From positions 62,001 to 126,000 of the forward strand of contig VYDI01000028.1 in the NCBI GenBank assembly GCA_009843505.1: a stretch of DNA of 64,000 nucleotides. Reading direction: 5' to 3'. Below are positions 27,282 through 35,662 of this stretch, piece after piece. A model generated the notes under the pieces. That model was not told where the DNA came from. It did no database searches and was given only the letters and a program-made list of their open reading frames with translations. Origin of the DNA: Holophagales bacterium (GTDB lineage: Bacteria; Acidobacteriota; Thermoanaerobaculia; Multivoradales; Multivoraceae). Position numbers and translations under genes: made by a program. Each line of letters begins with the position of its first letter. Position 1 is the first letter of the stretch.

Positions 27282-28436
27282 ATGGGCTCCAGGACTCGCC
27301 GTTCCAGGCGCCGGGAACCGCCGACATCCGACGACCTGCGCCTCGCCAGCTATCCCCATCCCTATCCGGACGGCTGGTACCGGCTGATGACCTCGAGGTC
27401 GCTACGGCGCGGGCAGGTCCGCTACGTGGAGTGCCTCGGTCGCGCCGTGGTCGTGTGGCGGAGCAAAGACGGCGACGACGTGCACGCGATGCAGGCCTTC
27501 TGCCCCCACCTCGGCGCGAACCTCCGGCATGGCCGCGTCCGCGAGGACCGCATCGAGTGCCCGTTCCACAACTGGCAGTTCACCGGCGACGGCCGGGCGG
27601 CCCGCGTGCCCTACAGCGACAGCGTGCCGTCCCGCGTCGCGGCCGAGAGCTTCCCCGTCCAGGACGTGAACGGGCAGGTCTTCCTCTATCAGCGGGCCGC
27701 TGGACCAAACCAGCGAGCCGGCGACGACGTTCCCTACCCGGTTCCCCGCATCCATGAGGTCGACGACGGCAGTTTCGTCTACCGCGGCCACCACGACGCC
27801 GGCCGCGTTCGCATGCATATCGTCGAGTTCCTCGAGAACACGGCCGACTTCGCGCACTTCAAGTACATCCACAGCCAGATGACGGTTCCGTGGACGCAGA
27901 TTCCCGTTCCCGGGGTTCAGCTCGAGCACACGCCGGGCTGGGAACTGGACGATGAGCGGCCCTGGAGGTTGTACTTCCTGGACGAGACCGTGCTCAAGCT
28001 TCGCGGCCGCCGTCTCGAACGAACCCGCGCAAGCGCCCGGGTCACGTGCACCGGACCTGCCAGCATCATCAACTTCCGGATCACCATCCCCGGCGCCGGC
28101 GACGTCGAGATCGTCCAGACCCACCTTCCGGTCGCGCCGCTCGAGCAGCAGGTCGACTTCCACTGGTTCGCCGACCGCCGGATGCCGCGCCTGCTCGTGT
28201 GGTACGTCGTCGGCAACTGGATCTCCCAATGGCGGCACGACATCCAGATCTGGGAGAACAAGACCTACACGACCCACCCGACCCTCTGCCGCGACGACGG
28301 GCCCGTCGTCCGGCTGCGGCGCTGGTACCGGCAATTCTTCCCGGAGTGGCAGACGCCAGCCGTGCCGCCCGAGGCGCCGCCGAGTTCCCCGCGCGAGCGG
28401 GCCGAACGCCCGCTGGCCGGCGTCGCCTCGAACTGA
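27282..28436 (+). CDS. Rieske oxygenase resembling cholesterol 7-desaturase (DAF-36/Neverland-like)
   Basis: 384 aa. The Rieske [2Fe-2S] ligands are C74/H76 (CPHLGANL) and C93/H96 (CPFHNWQF); the mononuclear iron ligands are D189, H192 and H197 (ENTADFAHFKYIH). The C-terminal block (HDIQIWENKTY ... LRRWYRQFFPEW) is the pattern shared by DAF-36/Neverland cholesterol 7-desaturases and KshA-like steroid oxygenases. It lacks an evident N-terminal membrane helix, which the animal enzymes have. It needs electrons from a reductase not encoded here. Its place directly behind a sterol methyltransferase makes a sterol substrate likely; the position oxidised is unknown. Confidence 0.85.
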   Translation: MGSRTRRSRRREPPTSDDLRLASYPHPYPDGWYRLMTSRSLRRGQVRYVECLGRAVVVWRSKDGDDVHAMQAFCPHLGANLRHGRVREDRIECPFHNWQFTGDGRAARVPYSDSVPSRVAAESFPVQDVNGQVFLYQRAAGPNQRAGDDVPYPVPRIHEVDDGSFVYRGHHDAGRVRMHIVEFLENTADFAHFKYIHSQMTVPWTQIPVPGVQLEHTPGWELDDERPWRLYFLDETVLKLRGRRLERTRASARVTCTGPASIINFRITIPGAGDVEIVQTHLPVAPLEQQVDFHWFADRRMPRLLVWYVVGNWISQWRHDIQIWENKTYTTHPTLCRDDGPVVRLRRWYRQFFPEWQTPAVPPEAPPSSPRERAERPLAGVASN

Positions 28437-28448
28437 CCGGACGCGCCA

Positions 28449-28539
28449 GGAGCCTGCGCGGCAGAAGTCCAGAAGCCGGCGCTACGCGCCGGATGCCGGC
28501 GAGGGCGCCGGCGCACCCAGTTTCTGCCGCGCAGGCTCC
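28449..28539 (+). repeat. Hairpin repeat, copy 5, inside an 18-bp perfect inverted repeat
   Basis: Outer arms of 18 bp (28449-28466 and 28522-28539; GGAGCCTGCGCGGCAGAA and its complement) enclose a CCGGCGC/GCGCCGG hairpin, the core GCCGGCG/CGCCGGC hairpin and GCACCCAGT. It fills the gap between the Rieske gene and the next gene and could end the sterol operon transcript. Confidence 0.85.
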
Positions 28540-28562
28540 CGCCCGCTGCTAGCCTTTCGGCG

Positions 28563-29681
28563 ATGGTCGGCTACCGCCTGATCTGCATCCTGCTGGCCGG
28601 CATGGCGGCACCGGCGCCGGCCGCCGACCCGGAGTCGAGCCCGGTGGTCCGCATCGAACGCTGGATCGAGGGCGGCGCCCGGGTCGACTGGTCGCGCCAG
28701 GGCGACTGGCTGGCCTACGACAAGGCCGGAGAGGACGGCCGCTACGACGTCTACATCACCTCCACCGACCTCCTGGCCGAGCGCTGCCTGACGTGCGACA
28801 TGTACGCGCTGCGCAAGGACAACGCGATGAACCCCGCGTGGCACCCCTCGGGCGAGCGGCTCGTCGTGCAGGTCCAGAGCCACCCGAAGCGACTCCGGTT
28901 CGTGGCCGATCCGCTGAGGCTCCTGACTCCCGACCGTGGCGTTCACAGCGAGTTCTACGACATCGACCGCAGGGGCAAGCACTTCACCCTGCTCACGCGG
29001 TTCGCTGCCAGCGGCTCGGCGGTGCTCGACCCCCACTTCGCCTTCGACAGCGACCGACTGCTCTGGAGCGAGCGGATCAAGGCGCGCAAGGGACGTTACG
29101 GCGCCTGGCAACTGCGCAGCGCCCAGTTCCAGGTCAACCGCAGCGGCATCCCCAAGCTGCGCAGGGTCCGGACGCACGCCGCGCCGGTCGACGCGCTGAT
29201 CGTCCCCCAGGGCTACACCCCCGACGACCGGGGCGCCCTGGTCGCGGCGAACCTGGAACCCGGGCAATCGCCCGACACGCTCGACCTCTACCGCCTGCGC
29301 TTCGACGGCGGCGAACCCGAGCGCCTCACCCACTCCCGGGGCGGCGCCGACGAGTACGCCCGCCTGTCGCCCACCGGCCGACACCTCGCCTTCACCTCGA
29401 ACGCCGGGATCCGCGGCACCGAGCCCGATCAGATCGTGCCTTCCTCAGCACGTCGCGAGCTGTGGCTGATGGACGCGGACGGCTCGAACAAGCGCCGGCT
29501 CACGTTCTTCAACGACCCGACCTCCGAGGACAGCCTCGGCCACACCTACGTCGGCGATCTGGCCTGGAGTCCAACCGGCGACCAGATCGCCGTCCACGTC
29601 CTCTGGGGCGGCAGCCGCAACGGCGACCGCCCGCGCGAAGCGCTGTACCGTATCCACCTCGACCCGTCGTTCCGGCGCTAA
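28563..29681 (+). CDS. Exported TolB-like beta-propeller protein
   Basis: 372 aa with an N-terminal signal segment (LICILLAGMAAPAPAADP). The rest is a six-bladed WD40-like propeller with PD40/TolB repeats: VDWSRQGDWLAY, NPAWHPSGERLVVQ, ARLSPTGRHLAFTS and LAWSPTGDQIAVHV. Two cysteines (CLTCDM) are probably disulfide-bonded. Such proteins are usually periplasmic scaffolds or parts of secreted-protein systems; no catalytic site is apparent. It is followed 10 bp later by an amidohydrolase pair and may belong to that operon. Confidence 0.8.
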   Translation: MVGYRLICILLAGMAAPAPAADPESSPVVRIERWIEGGARVDWSRQGDWLAYDKAGEDGRYDVYITSTDLLAERCLTCDMYALRKDNAMNPAWHPSGERLVVQVQSHPKRLRFVADPLRLLTPDRGVHSEFYDIDRRGKHFTLLTRFAASGSAVLDPHFAFDSDRLLWSERIKARKGRYGAWQLRSAQFQVNRSGIPKLRRVRTHAAPVDALIVPQGYTPDDRGALVAANLEPGQSPDTLDLYRLRFDGGEPERLTHSRGGADEYARLSPTGRHLAFTSNAGIRGTEPDQIVPSSARRELWLMDADGSNKRRLTFFNDPTSEDSLGHTYVGDLAWSPTGDQIAVHVLWGGSRNGDRPREALYRIHLDPSFRR

Positions 29682-29691
29682 GGAAACGCAT

Positions 29692-31041
29692 ATGAGAAAA
29701 CGTCCCGCCTCGTTCCTGTTGGCCGTCGCGCCGGCGGCACTCCTTGCCGCCATGCCCGCCGCCGCGCAGGACGACCCCCACGTCTTCCGCGGCGCGCGGC
29801 TGCTGCCGATCAGTGGAGAGCCGATCGACGACGGCGTCCTCATCGTCCAGGGCGGCAGGATCACCGAGGTCGGCGGTGCCGACGCGCGCACGCCCCGCGG
29901 CGCCGTCGAGCACGACCTCAGCGGCAAGGTGCTGATGCCCGGGCTCGTCGACACCCACTCGCACATCGGCTCGGTCTCCGGCGGCGACCGCTCCTCACCG
30001 CTGCATCCCGACGTGCGCAATCTGGACTCGATCGACATCGCCTCCGACAGCATCTGGCGCGCCCGCGCCGGCGGCATCACGACGGTCAACATGATGTCGG
30101 GGTCGGGCCACCTCATGTCCGGGCAGACCGTCTACGTCAAGCTCCGCGACGGCGCCCGAACGATCGAGGACTGGCTCTTCTGCGACGATCCGCTCACGGG
30201 TATCTGTGGCGGCCTCAAGATGGCGAACGGCACGAACTCCATCGGCCAGCCGCCCTTCCCCGGCACCCGCGCCAAGTCGGCGGCCCTGGTCCGCAACCTC
30301 TACCATGAGGCCGTCGAGTACCGCGACAGGATGGCCGCCGCCGAGGCGGACGAGGACGACGAGAACGGCGGCGAGCCCGCGCGGCGCGACCTGCGGATGG
30401 AGGCCCTGGTCGAGGTGCTCGACGGCAGGAGGATCGTCCAGCACCACACCCACCGCCACAACGACATCGCCACCGTCCTGCGCCTCAAGGAGGAGTTCGG
30501 GTTCCGGGTCGTCGCCCAGCACGGGACCGAGTCCTGGAAGGTCGCCGAGGAACTCGCAGCCGCGGACGTGCCGGTGTCCATCACCTGGATCGACACGCCG
30601 GGCGGCAAGGAAGAGACGATGGGCTGGAACATGGAGATGGGAGCCATCCTGGAGCAGGCAGGCGTCGACGTCAGCTTCAACACGGACGACTCAGTGACCG
30701 ATTCGCGCCTCCTCGCCCGGGGCGCCGCGATCGCGGTGCGCTACGGCATGTCGCGCGAGAAGGCGATCGAGGGGCTGACCCTCGCCCCGGCGCGGGCGCT
30801 CGGACTCGAGGATCGCGTCGGTTCGCTGGAGGTGGGCAAGGACGCCGACTTCGTCATCCTCTCCGGCGACCCGCTCAGCGTCTACACGAAGGTCGAGCAG
30901 ACCTGGGTCGAGGGGACGATGATCTACGACCGGGCGAACCCGGACCACCGCAAGTACGCCGTCGGCGGCTACAAGGTCTACACAACGACCGCCCACGAAG
31001 ACGAGATGATGCGCCAGTTGCTGGAGAGGGAGTCGCATTGA
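29692..31041 (+). CDS. Exported amidohydrolase
   Basis: 449 aa with a cleavable signal peptide (LLAVAPAALLAAMPAAAQ). It belongs to the imidazolonepropionase-like amidohydrolases: N-terminal beta-sandwich, first metal motif GLVDTHSHIG near residue 85, HHTHRH near residue 245, QHG near 280 and the last acid in FNTDDSVTDSRLL near residue 327, then GSLEVGKDADFVI. All metal ligands look intact. The substrate is unknown; periplasmic relatives act on peptides or cyclic amides. AAGGAAA precedes the ATG. Its stop overlaps the TTG start of a degenerate paralogue. Confidence 0.88.
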   Translation: MRKRPASFLLAVAPAALLAAMPAAAQDDPHVFRGARLLPISGEPIDDGVLIVQGGRITEVGGADARTPRGAVEHDLSGKVLMPGLVDTHSHIGSVSGGDRSSPLHPDVRNLDSIDIASDSIWRARAGGITTVNMMSGSGHLMSGQTVYVKLRDGARTIEDWLFCDDPLTGICGGLKMANGTNSIGQPPFPGTRAKSAALVRNLYHEAVEYRDRMAAAEADEDDENGGEPARRDLRMEALVEVLDGRRIVQHHTHRHNDIATVLRLKEEFGFRVVAQHGTESWKVAEELAAADVPVSITWIDTPGGKEETMGWNMEMGAILEQAGVDVSFNTDDSVTDSRLLARGAAIAVRYGMSREKAIEGLTLAPARALGLEDRVGSLEVGKDADFVILSGDPLSVYTKVEQTWVEGTMIYDRANPDHRKYAVGGYKVYTTTAHEDEMMRQLLERESH

Positions 31042-32318
31042 AGAACGAAACAGTCCTCGCCGCCCTGCTCGTCGCCGCGACGACGGGCTCCGCAGTCGCC
31101 CAGGTCGCGGTCCGTGCCGGCACCCTCCACACCGTGTCCGGCGCGCCGATCGAGAACGCTGTCGTCATCGCCGGCGCCGACGGCAAGATCGAATGGGTCG
31201 GCCCGGCGGCCGAGGCGGACATTCCGGACGGCGTGGACATCCTCGAAGCCGCCGTCGTCACGCCCGGACTCGTCGACGCCCGCTCGGTCGTCGGCCTCTC
31301 CGGCGCCCTGAACAGCAACGTCGGCCCGGTGCGGGATCAGGACCAGCTCGAGCGGTCGTCGCCGCTGCAGCCCGACCTGCGGGCGATCGACGCCTACGAC
31401 GCGAACGAGACCCTGGTCGAGTGGGTCCGCTCCTACGGCGTCACGACGCTCCACACCGGCCACGGCCCGGGGGCCCTGGTCAGCGGCCAGACGATGATCG
31501 CGAAGACCAGGGGCCGCAACGTCGAACAGGCCACCCTGATGCCGGTGCGGATGCTGGCGGCGACGCTCGGCAACGCGGTGTCCTCGAACTTCCAGTCGCC
31601 GGGGACGTCGGCCAAGGGCATGGCGATGCTCCGGTCCGCCCTTCACGGCGCCCAGGCCTACCTCGACCAGGTTCGCAAGGCGGAGGAGGCCGGCGGCGAC
31701 GGGAACGGAGGAGACAGCGGTGACGGCGAGGAGGATGGCGACGCGAAGCCGTCACCCCAGCCGCCGCCCAGGGACCTCTCCAAGGAAGCACTCGGCCAGG
31801 TGCTCGACGGCGAACTTTCCCTGCTGGTCACCGCGAACACCGTGGCCGAGATGGCCTCGGCGCTCCGCCTGCAGCAGGAGTTCGGCTTCGACCTCGTGCT
31901 CGACAGCGCCGCCGAGTCCTACCTGCTGCTCGAGGAGATCCGCGAGGCCGGCGTGCCGGTCCTGCTCCACCCGACGATGAGCCGGGTCCGCAACGGCTCC
32001 TACGAGACCGCCGCCACCCTCGCCGACGCCGGCATCCCGTTCGCCATCCAGACCGGTTTCGAGGGCTACGTGCCCAAGACGCGCGTCCTGCTCTGGGAGG
32101 CGGCCATCGCCGCCGCCAACGGCCTCGGCATGGAACGAGCGCTGGAGGCAATCACGCTGAGCCCGGCCCGCATTCTCGGCATCGACGACCGCGTCGGCTC
32201 GATCGAGGTCGGCAAGGACGCCGACCTCGCCCTCTTCGACGGCGACCCGTTCGAGTACACGAGCCACATCTGTGGCGTGATCATCGAGTCGGAGGTGATG
32301 TCGGCGGAGTGCCGGTAG
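31038..32318 (+). CDS. Exported amidohydrolase paralogue lacking metal ligands
   Basis: 426 aa, signal peptide (VLAALLVAATTGSAVAQ). The beta-sandwich and C-terminal GSIEVGKDADLALFDGDP are well preserved, but the first metal motif, normally DxHxH, reads VDARSVVG, and the HxH in the middle is replaced by LVTANT; the final acidic loop has no aspartate pair (FAIQTGFEGYV). It is therefore probably non-catalytic, perhaps a subunit or chaperone for the active enzyme encoded immediately upstream. Start TTG overlaps the upstream TGA and follows GGGAG. A Gly/Asp/Glu-rich linker lies near residues 218-240. Confidence 0.82.
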   Translation: MKNETVLAALLVAATTGSAVAQVAVRAGTLHTVSGAPIENAVVIAGADGKIEWVGPAAEADIPDGVDILEAAVVTPGLVDARSVVGLSGALNSNVGPVRDQDQLERSSPLQPDLRAIDAYDANETLVEWVRSYGVTTLHTGHGPGALVSGQTMIAKTRGRNVEQATLMPVRMLAATLGNAVSSNFQSPGTSAKGMAMLRSALHGAQAYLDQVRKAEEAGGDGNGGDSGDGEEDGDAKPSPQPPPRDLSKEALGQVLDGELSLLVTANTVAEMASALRLQQEFGFDLVLDSAAESYLLLEEIREAGVPVLLHPTMSRVRNGSYETAATLADAGIPFAIQTGFEGYVPKTRVLLWEAAIAAANGLGMERALEAITLSPARILGIDDRVGSIEVGKDADLALFDGDPFEYTSHICGVIIESEVMSAECR

Positions 32319-32341
32319 CCGGAGGCCTCTCCACATTCCAC

Positions 32342-33424
32342 TCAACGCGAGCGAGTCGTACGAATGGCCTCCCGGAGCGCGTCGCGAAAGCCCTCGGGAG
32401 CGTCTATCCACGCGTGGTGGTTGCTCCGAGGCAACACAGTGACAGTCACCGGCGCGCCTTCTCGAGACAGTTTCTTCCATCCGGGAGCACCGGGTCCGAT
32501 GTAGTCGCGGTCGCCCTGGATCACCGCGACCGGGACGTCATGGGACCGGATCAAGTCCACAAAATTGAAGGTTGCTGGCAAGCTGCTGCCCACAGCGCTG
32601 GCCGCGGCAAGGTTGTAGTAAACGCCGCCCCCGGCCCCGGTTGCCTCTCGCCAGCGGGCAAGGTCGACGATCATGATCGGAGCCTGGCCTTCGATACGCC
32701 AACGCATCGATGACTGTTTCGGCGTGTCGTCCACCGGGTTCTCGGGTAGGCCGGCTTCCCTTACGGCCACTGCGATTTCGTCCTGGCGGCCTATCAGCTC
32801 TGCCTGCCGAGTCCGCAGGCCTTCCATCCACTTCGCCACGCCCCCTTCCGTTGCAGGCGGGAATGACGCGGCAAGGATGAGTCCGGCGACGTTCTCAGGG
32901 TGCTTGTCGAAGTAGAGCAGCGCCAACAGGCTGCCCCATGAGTGCCCGAACAGAACCATCTTCTCCTCACCCAGAGCCTCGCGGAGATGCTCCAGGTCAC
33001 CGACCAGCATCTCGGCGGTCAAATCCGCGACGCGGGCGTCCGGCACAGGGGACATCAGGCTTCCCCGCTGATCGAACAGGATGAACCTCGCCTCGTCCGT
33101 GTGCGGCCGGAGAGCGTCGACGATGTAGTGAAAGTCGTTTCCCGGCCCCCCGTGAAGAAAGACGATCGGCGGACCCTCACCAAGCTCCGTCACGTAGAGG
33201 CGCGCCGTGCCGTCCTTCGTCGGCAGATACCACGCGTTCTGTTGGAGCTGACTGAAGACGTCCGGAGAAACCGTCTTGTCGGCCGGCACGAGCGCATTGA
33301 AGGCCAGGGCCATGCCCATCTTGCGGCCGTAAACCGCGTCGGCATGGCCCTCGGCACCGGCGCCAACTGACAACGGCGCAGCCAGAAGAGCTGTGGCGAT
33401 CCCAGTAACAGGTAGGAGCTTCAT
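32342..33424 (-). CDS. Exported alpha/beta hydrolase, proline-iminopeptidase-like
   Basis: 360 aa with a signal peptide. The S33 pattern is complete: oxyanion HGGPG (FLHGGPGNDF), DQRG, nucleophile elbow GHSWGS, a late aspartate in QGDRDYIGP and the catalytic histidine in SNHHAW. It should be a periplasmic or secreted peptidase or esterase removing N-terminal residues. The start ATG at 33424 gives MKLLPVTGIATALLAAPLSV. It is convergent with the amidohydrolase pair and divergent from a small membrane protein; the 153-bp gap upstream shows no further coding potential. Confidence 0.85.
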   Translation of the reverse strand: MKLLPVTGIATALLAAPLSVGAGAEGHADAVYGRKMGMALAFNALVPADKTVSPDVFSQLQQNAWYLPTKDGTARLYVTELGEGPPIVFLHGGPGNDFHYIVDALRPHTDEARFILFDQRGSLMSPVPDARVADLTAEMLVGDLEHLREALGEEKMVLFGHSWGSLLALLYFDKHPENVAGLILAASFPPATEGGVAKWMEGLRTRQAELIGRQDEIAVAVREAGLPENPVDDTPKQSSMRWRIEGQAPIMIVDLARWREATGAGGGVYYNLAAASAVGSSLPATFNFVDLIRSHDVPVAVIQGDRDYIGPGAPGWKKLSREGAPVTVTVLPRSNHHAWIDAPEGFRDALREAIRTTRSR

Positions 33425-33577
33425 GTAGGAGCCCTACGCCCGCACCATCGGCCAAGTTTCAACGTCACGGACCAGACCCCAGCAGGAGTGCGTTCGCTCC
33501 TCAGGAGTCACGACGCTCCACATCAATCGCGGGCCCGGGCCCTCGCTAGCGGTAGGATTCCACAACAGAGCAAGCAC

Positions 33578-34282
33578 ATGACGCGTTTGACCGAAGCGAG
33601 ACTTGGCGGCTATTCGCTGCTGTTCGGAACCGTGGCGGTGGCCGTCGGCTACGCGTTGTCACCCGGCCGGGGCATGGTGGATACCGTCCCCAGCACCAGC
33701 CTCGCGGACCTGACGCTGGCGATGGCGCGCAATGCCACGCTGTCCTACACCGTGGCGGTCGTCCTCGTCCTGGGCGCCCTGCTCATGCTGAACGGCATCC
33801 TGACGTTGCGGAGGTACACCGCCCCGGTGCCGCGGCTCGGCCTGCTCGGGATGGCCGCCGGCGCGGCCCTGCAGATGGTGATGCGTGGTTTCGACTACAT
33901 GCTGATCGGCATGGGCGAGGCGGCGCTGGGGCCCGACCCGGAGCAGTCGGCGCAATGGCTGGAGACGGCGCTGGGCATGCAGCGCACGGTGTGGGGTCTG
34001 CACTTCACGGGCAGCGTCGCCGGTTATGCCGGGATGGTGGTTCTGGCCTTCGGCCTCATCTCCCGACCAGAGCCATTGCGCCTGCCGCCGGTGCTGAACG
34101 GCATCGTCGCGGTGCTGGCCTTGGGGTCGCTGGCGCTGTTCATCGCCGCATGGCATTCGAACACGCTGGAACTGTCACTCGCTCCGGTGTTCGGGTTGAT
34201 GTCCGCCAGCGGCATCGTCTACATGGGCCTCCTGGGGTGGCGGTTGGCGGCATCCGGGGCAGGTGACCCGCCCGCCGACTGA
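33578..34282 (+). CDS. Multi-pass membrane protein of unknown function
   Basis: 234 aa, I do not recognise the family. Seven or so hydrophobic segments are visible (for example YSLLFGTVAVAVGYAL, YTVAVVLVLGALLML, GYAGMVVLAFGLI, IVAVLALGSLALFIAAW, GIVYMGLLGWRLA). It is similar in layout to DUF4386-type proteins, but no diagnostic motif supports that. I use the ATG at 33578; the longer frame upstream is arginine-rich and non-membrane-like. It is convergent with the lipoprotein amidohydrolase. Confidence 0.65.
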   Translation: MTRLTEARLGGYSLLFGTVAVAVGYALSPGRGMVDTVPSTSLADLTLAMARNATLSYTVAVVLVLGALLMLNGILTLRRYTAPVPRLGLLGMAAGAALQMVMRGFDYMLIGMGEAALGPDPEQSAQWLETALGMQRTVWGLHFTGSVAGYAGMVVLAFGLISRPEPLRLPPVLNGIVAVLALGSLALFIAAWHSNTLELSLAPVFGLMSASGIVYMGLLGWRLAASGAGDPPAD

Positions 34283-34305
34283 GCCCCAGGCTTACTGGTC
34301 GTTGC

Positions 34306-35646
34306 TCACGGCTGCGGGAACTCTGGCAGCCCACGTTCGAGCCACACGCCCGCCTGCATCACGCGATCGATCCGCCGCGTGTTGCGGATGTTGGCAAGGG
34401 GGTCGGCGGAGAGCAGAACGAGGTCCGCGGCGTTGCCTTCGGCGACCGAGCCGAAGTCGGGGTCGTCGGTGACTTCAGAGGCCGCGGCCGCGCCGGCGGC
34501 GGCCAGGGCTTCGAGCGGCGTCAAGCCGGCGTCTTCGACGAGGGTTTCCAGTTCATGGTGGGTGCCCCAGCCGTAGGCGATGTTGCCGGCGCCGCTGTCG
34601 GAGCCCAGGGTGATCGTCACGTCGGCTTCGTCCATGCGGCGGACGAACCTGGTCACGTAGTCGTAGGCGACGCGGCGCCTGGCGGTCGACTCGCTCTCCA
34701 GCATGGCGGCTCGGTTCTCGGGATCGAGCAGCCGCTCGAACGCCGGCGGCTGGATGCCGGCCCGAAACTCCTCGTCGTCGAGCAGTTCCGGGTGCTCGGC
34801 GACCCACCAGAAGGTCTTGGCCTGGCCGAGAGCGGGCGCGAACGAGAGCCCCTTCTCCAGCGCCATGGCGACGAACTCGTCGTCGACCTCCTGGTCGCGC
34901 ACGCCGTGGACGAAGAAGCGGACCCCAGCGTCGACCAGTTGCCAGACGTCGTTCTCGAAGAAGACGTGCGCGGCAACCGGGATGCCGTGCTGAGCGGCTT
35001 CGTCGGCGATCGCGGCGCGGATCTCCGGCTCGATCTTCGGCCGCGTGTCGAGGAAGGTGTCGACCCACATCTTGATCAGGTCGACTTCCTGGGAGGCGAG
35101 TTCCCGGACCATCTCGCGGGCTTCCTCTTCGGTGGCCGGACCCAGCTTGCCCGGCGGGAAGCCCTCGGGGTGCGTGAAGCCGACCCCGGCGGTGAAGATG
35201 CGAGGCGCCGGCACGTTGCCGGCACGCGCCTCTCCGATCATGGCGGGCGTCTGCCCGTGGTCGGAACCGAGGCTGCGGACGGTCAGCACGCCGGCGTGGA
35301 GCTGTAACGCCCAGGACCACTTCTCCAGACCGTCGCGGTAGTGGTTGTGGAGATCGACGAGACCGGGGATCAGGAACTTGCCCGTGCCGTCGACGACTTC
35401 TCCGCCCTCGGGCACCGGCACGTCGGCGCGTGAACCGGCATGTTCGATCCGGTCGCCGCGGACGATGACGACGGCGTCCTCGACCGGCGGTGCGCCGGTG
35501 CCGTCGATCAGGGTGGCGCCGGCGATCGTGATGGTGCCGGCGCCGTCGATGGCGGGCTGGCTTGGGGCGCAGGCGGCCAGGGCGACGAGTGAGGCGACGG
35601 CGAGAGGCCGGAGCGGAGCCGGATGCCGGCGAGGGCGCCGGCGCAC
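34306..35646 (-). CDS. Lipoprotein amidohydrolase whose start lies in a repeat element
   Basis: 446 aa. After a signal ending in a lipobox (VASLVALAACAP) comes an amidohydrolase: first metal motif GLVDLHNHYRD, a lysine region DLIKMWVD, AAHVFFEND, VHGVRD and the final aspartate in TLGSDSGAGN, then AEGNAADLVLLSADP. The first motif is HxH as HNH, so the enzyme is probably active in the periplasm. The only near start codon ahead of the signal is a GTG at 35646, inside repeat copy 6; the repeat would encode the basic n-region RRRPRRHPAP. An alternative is a start further upstream in the same repeat-derived frame. Confidence 0.8.
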   Translation of the reverse strand: MRRRPRRHPAPLRPLAVASLVALAACAPSQPAIDGAGTITIAGATLIDGTGAPPVEDAVVIVRGDRIEHAGSRADVPVPEGGEVVDGTGKFLIPGLVDLHNHYRDGLEKWSWALQLHAGVLTVRSLGSDHGQTPAMIGEARAGNVPAPRIFTAGVGFTHPEGFPPGKLGPATEEEAREMVRELASQEVDLIKMWVDTFLDTRPKIEPEIRAAIADEAAQHGIPVAAHVFFENDVWQLVDAGVRFFVHGVRDQEVDDEFVAMALEKGLSFAPALGQAKTFWWVAEHPELLDDEEFRAGIQPPAFERLLDPENRAAMLESESTARRRVAYDYVTRFVRRMDEADVTITLGSDSGAGNIAYGWGTHHELETLVEDAGLTPLEALAAAGAAAASEVTDDPDFGSVAEGNAADLVLLSADPLANIRNTRRIDRVMQAGVWLERGLPEFPQP

Positions 35647-35651
35647 CCAGT
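35612..35651 (+). repeat. Hairpin repeat, copy 6, overlapping a gene start
   Basis: AGCGGAGCCGG, then the GCCGGCG/CGCCGGC stem and GCACCCAGT. It lacks the middle hairpins. Read on the minus strand it provides the GTG start and first basic codons of the amidohydrolase lipoprotein. Confidence 0.85.
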
Positions 35652-35662
35652 CTGTGTCTTTC

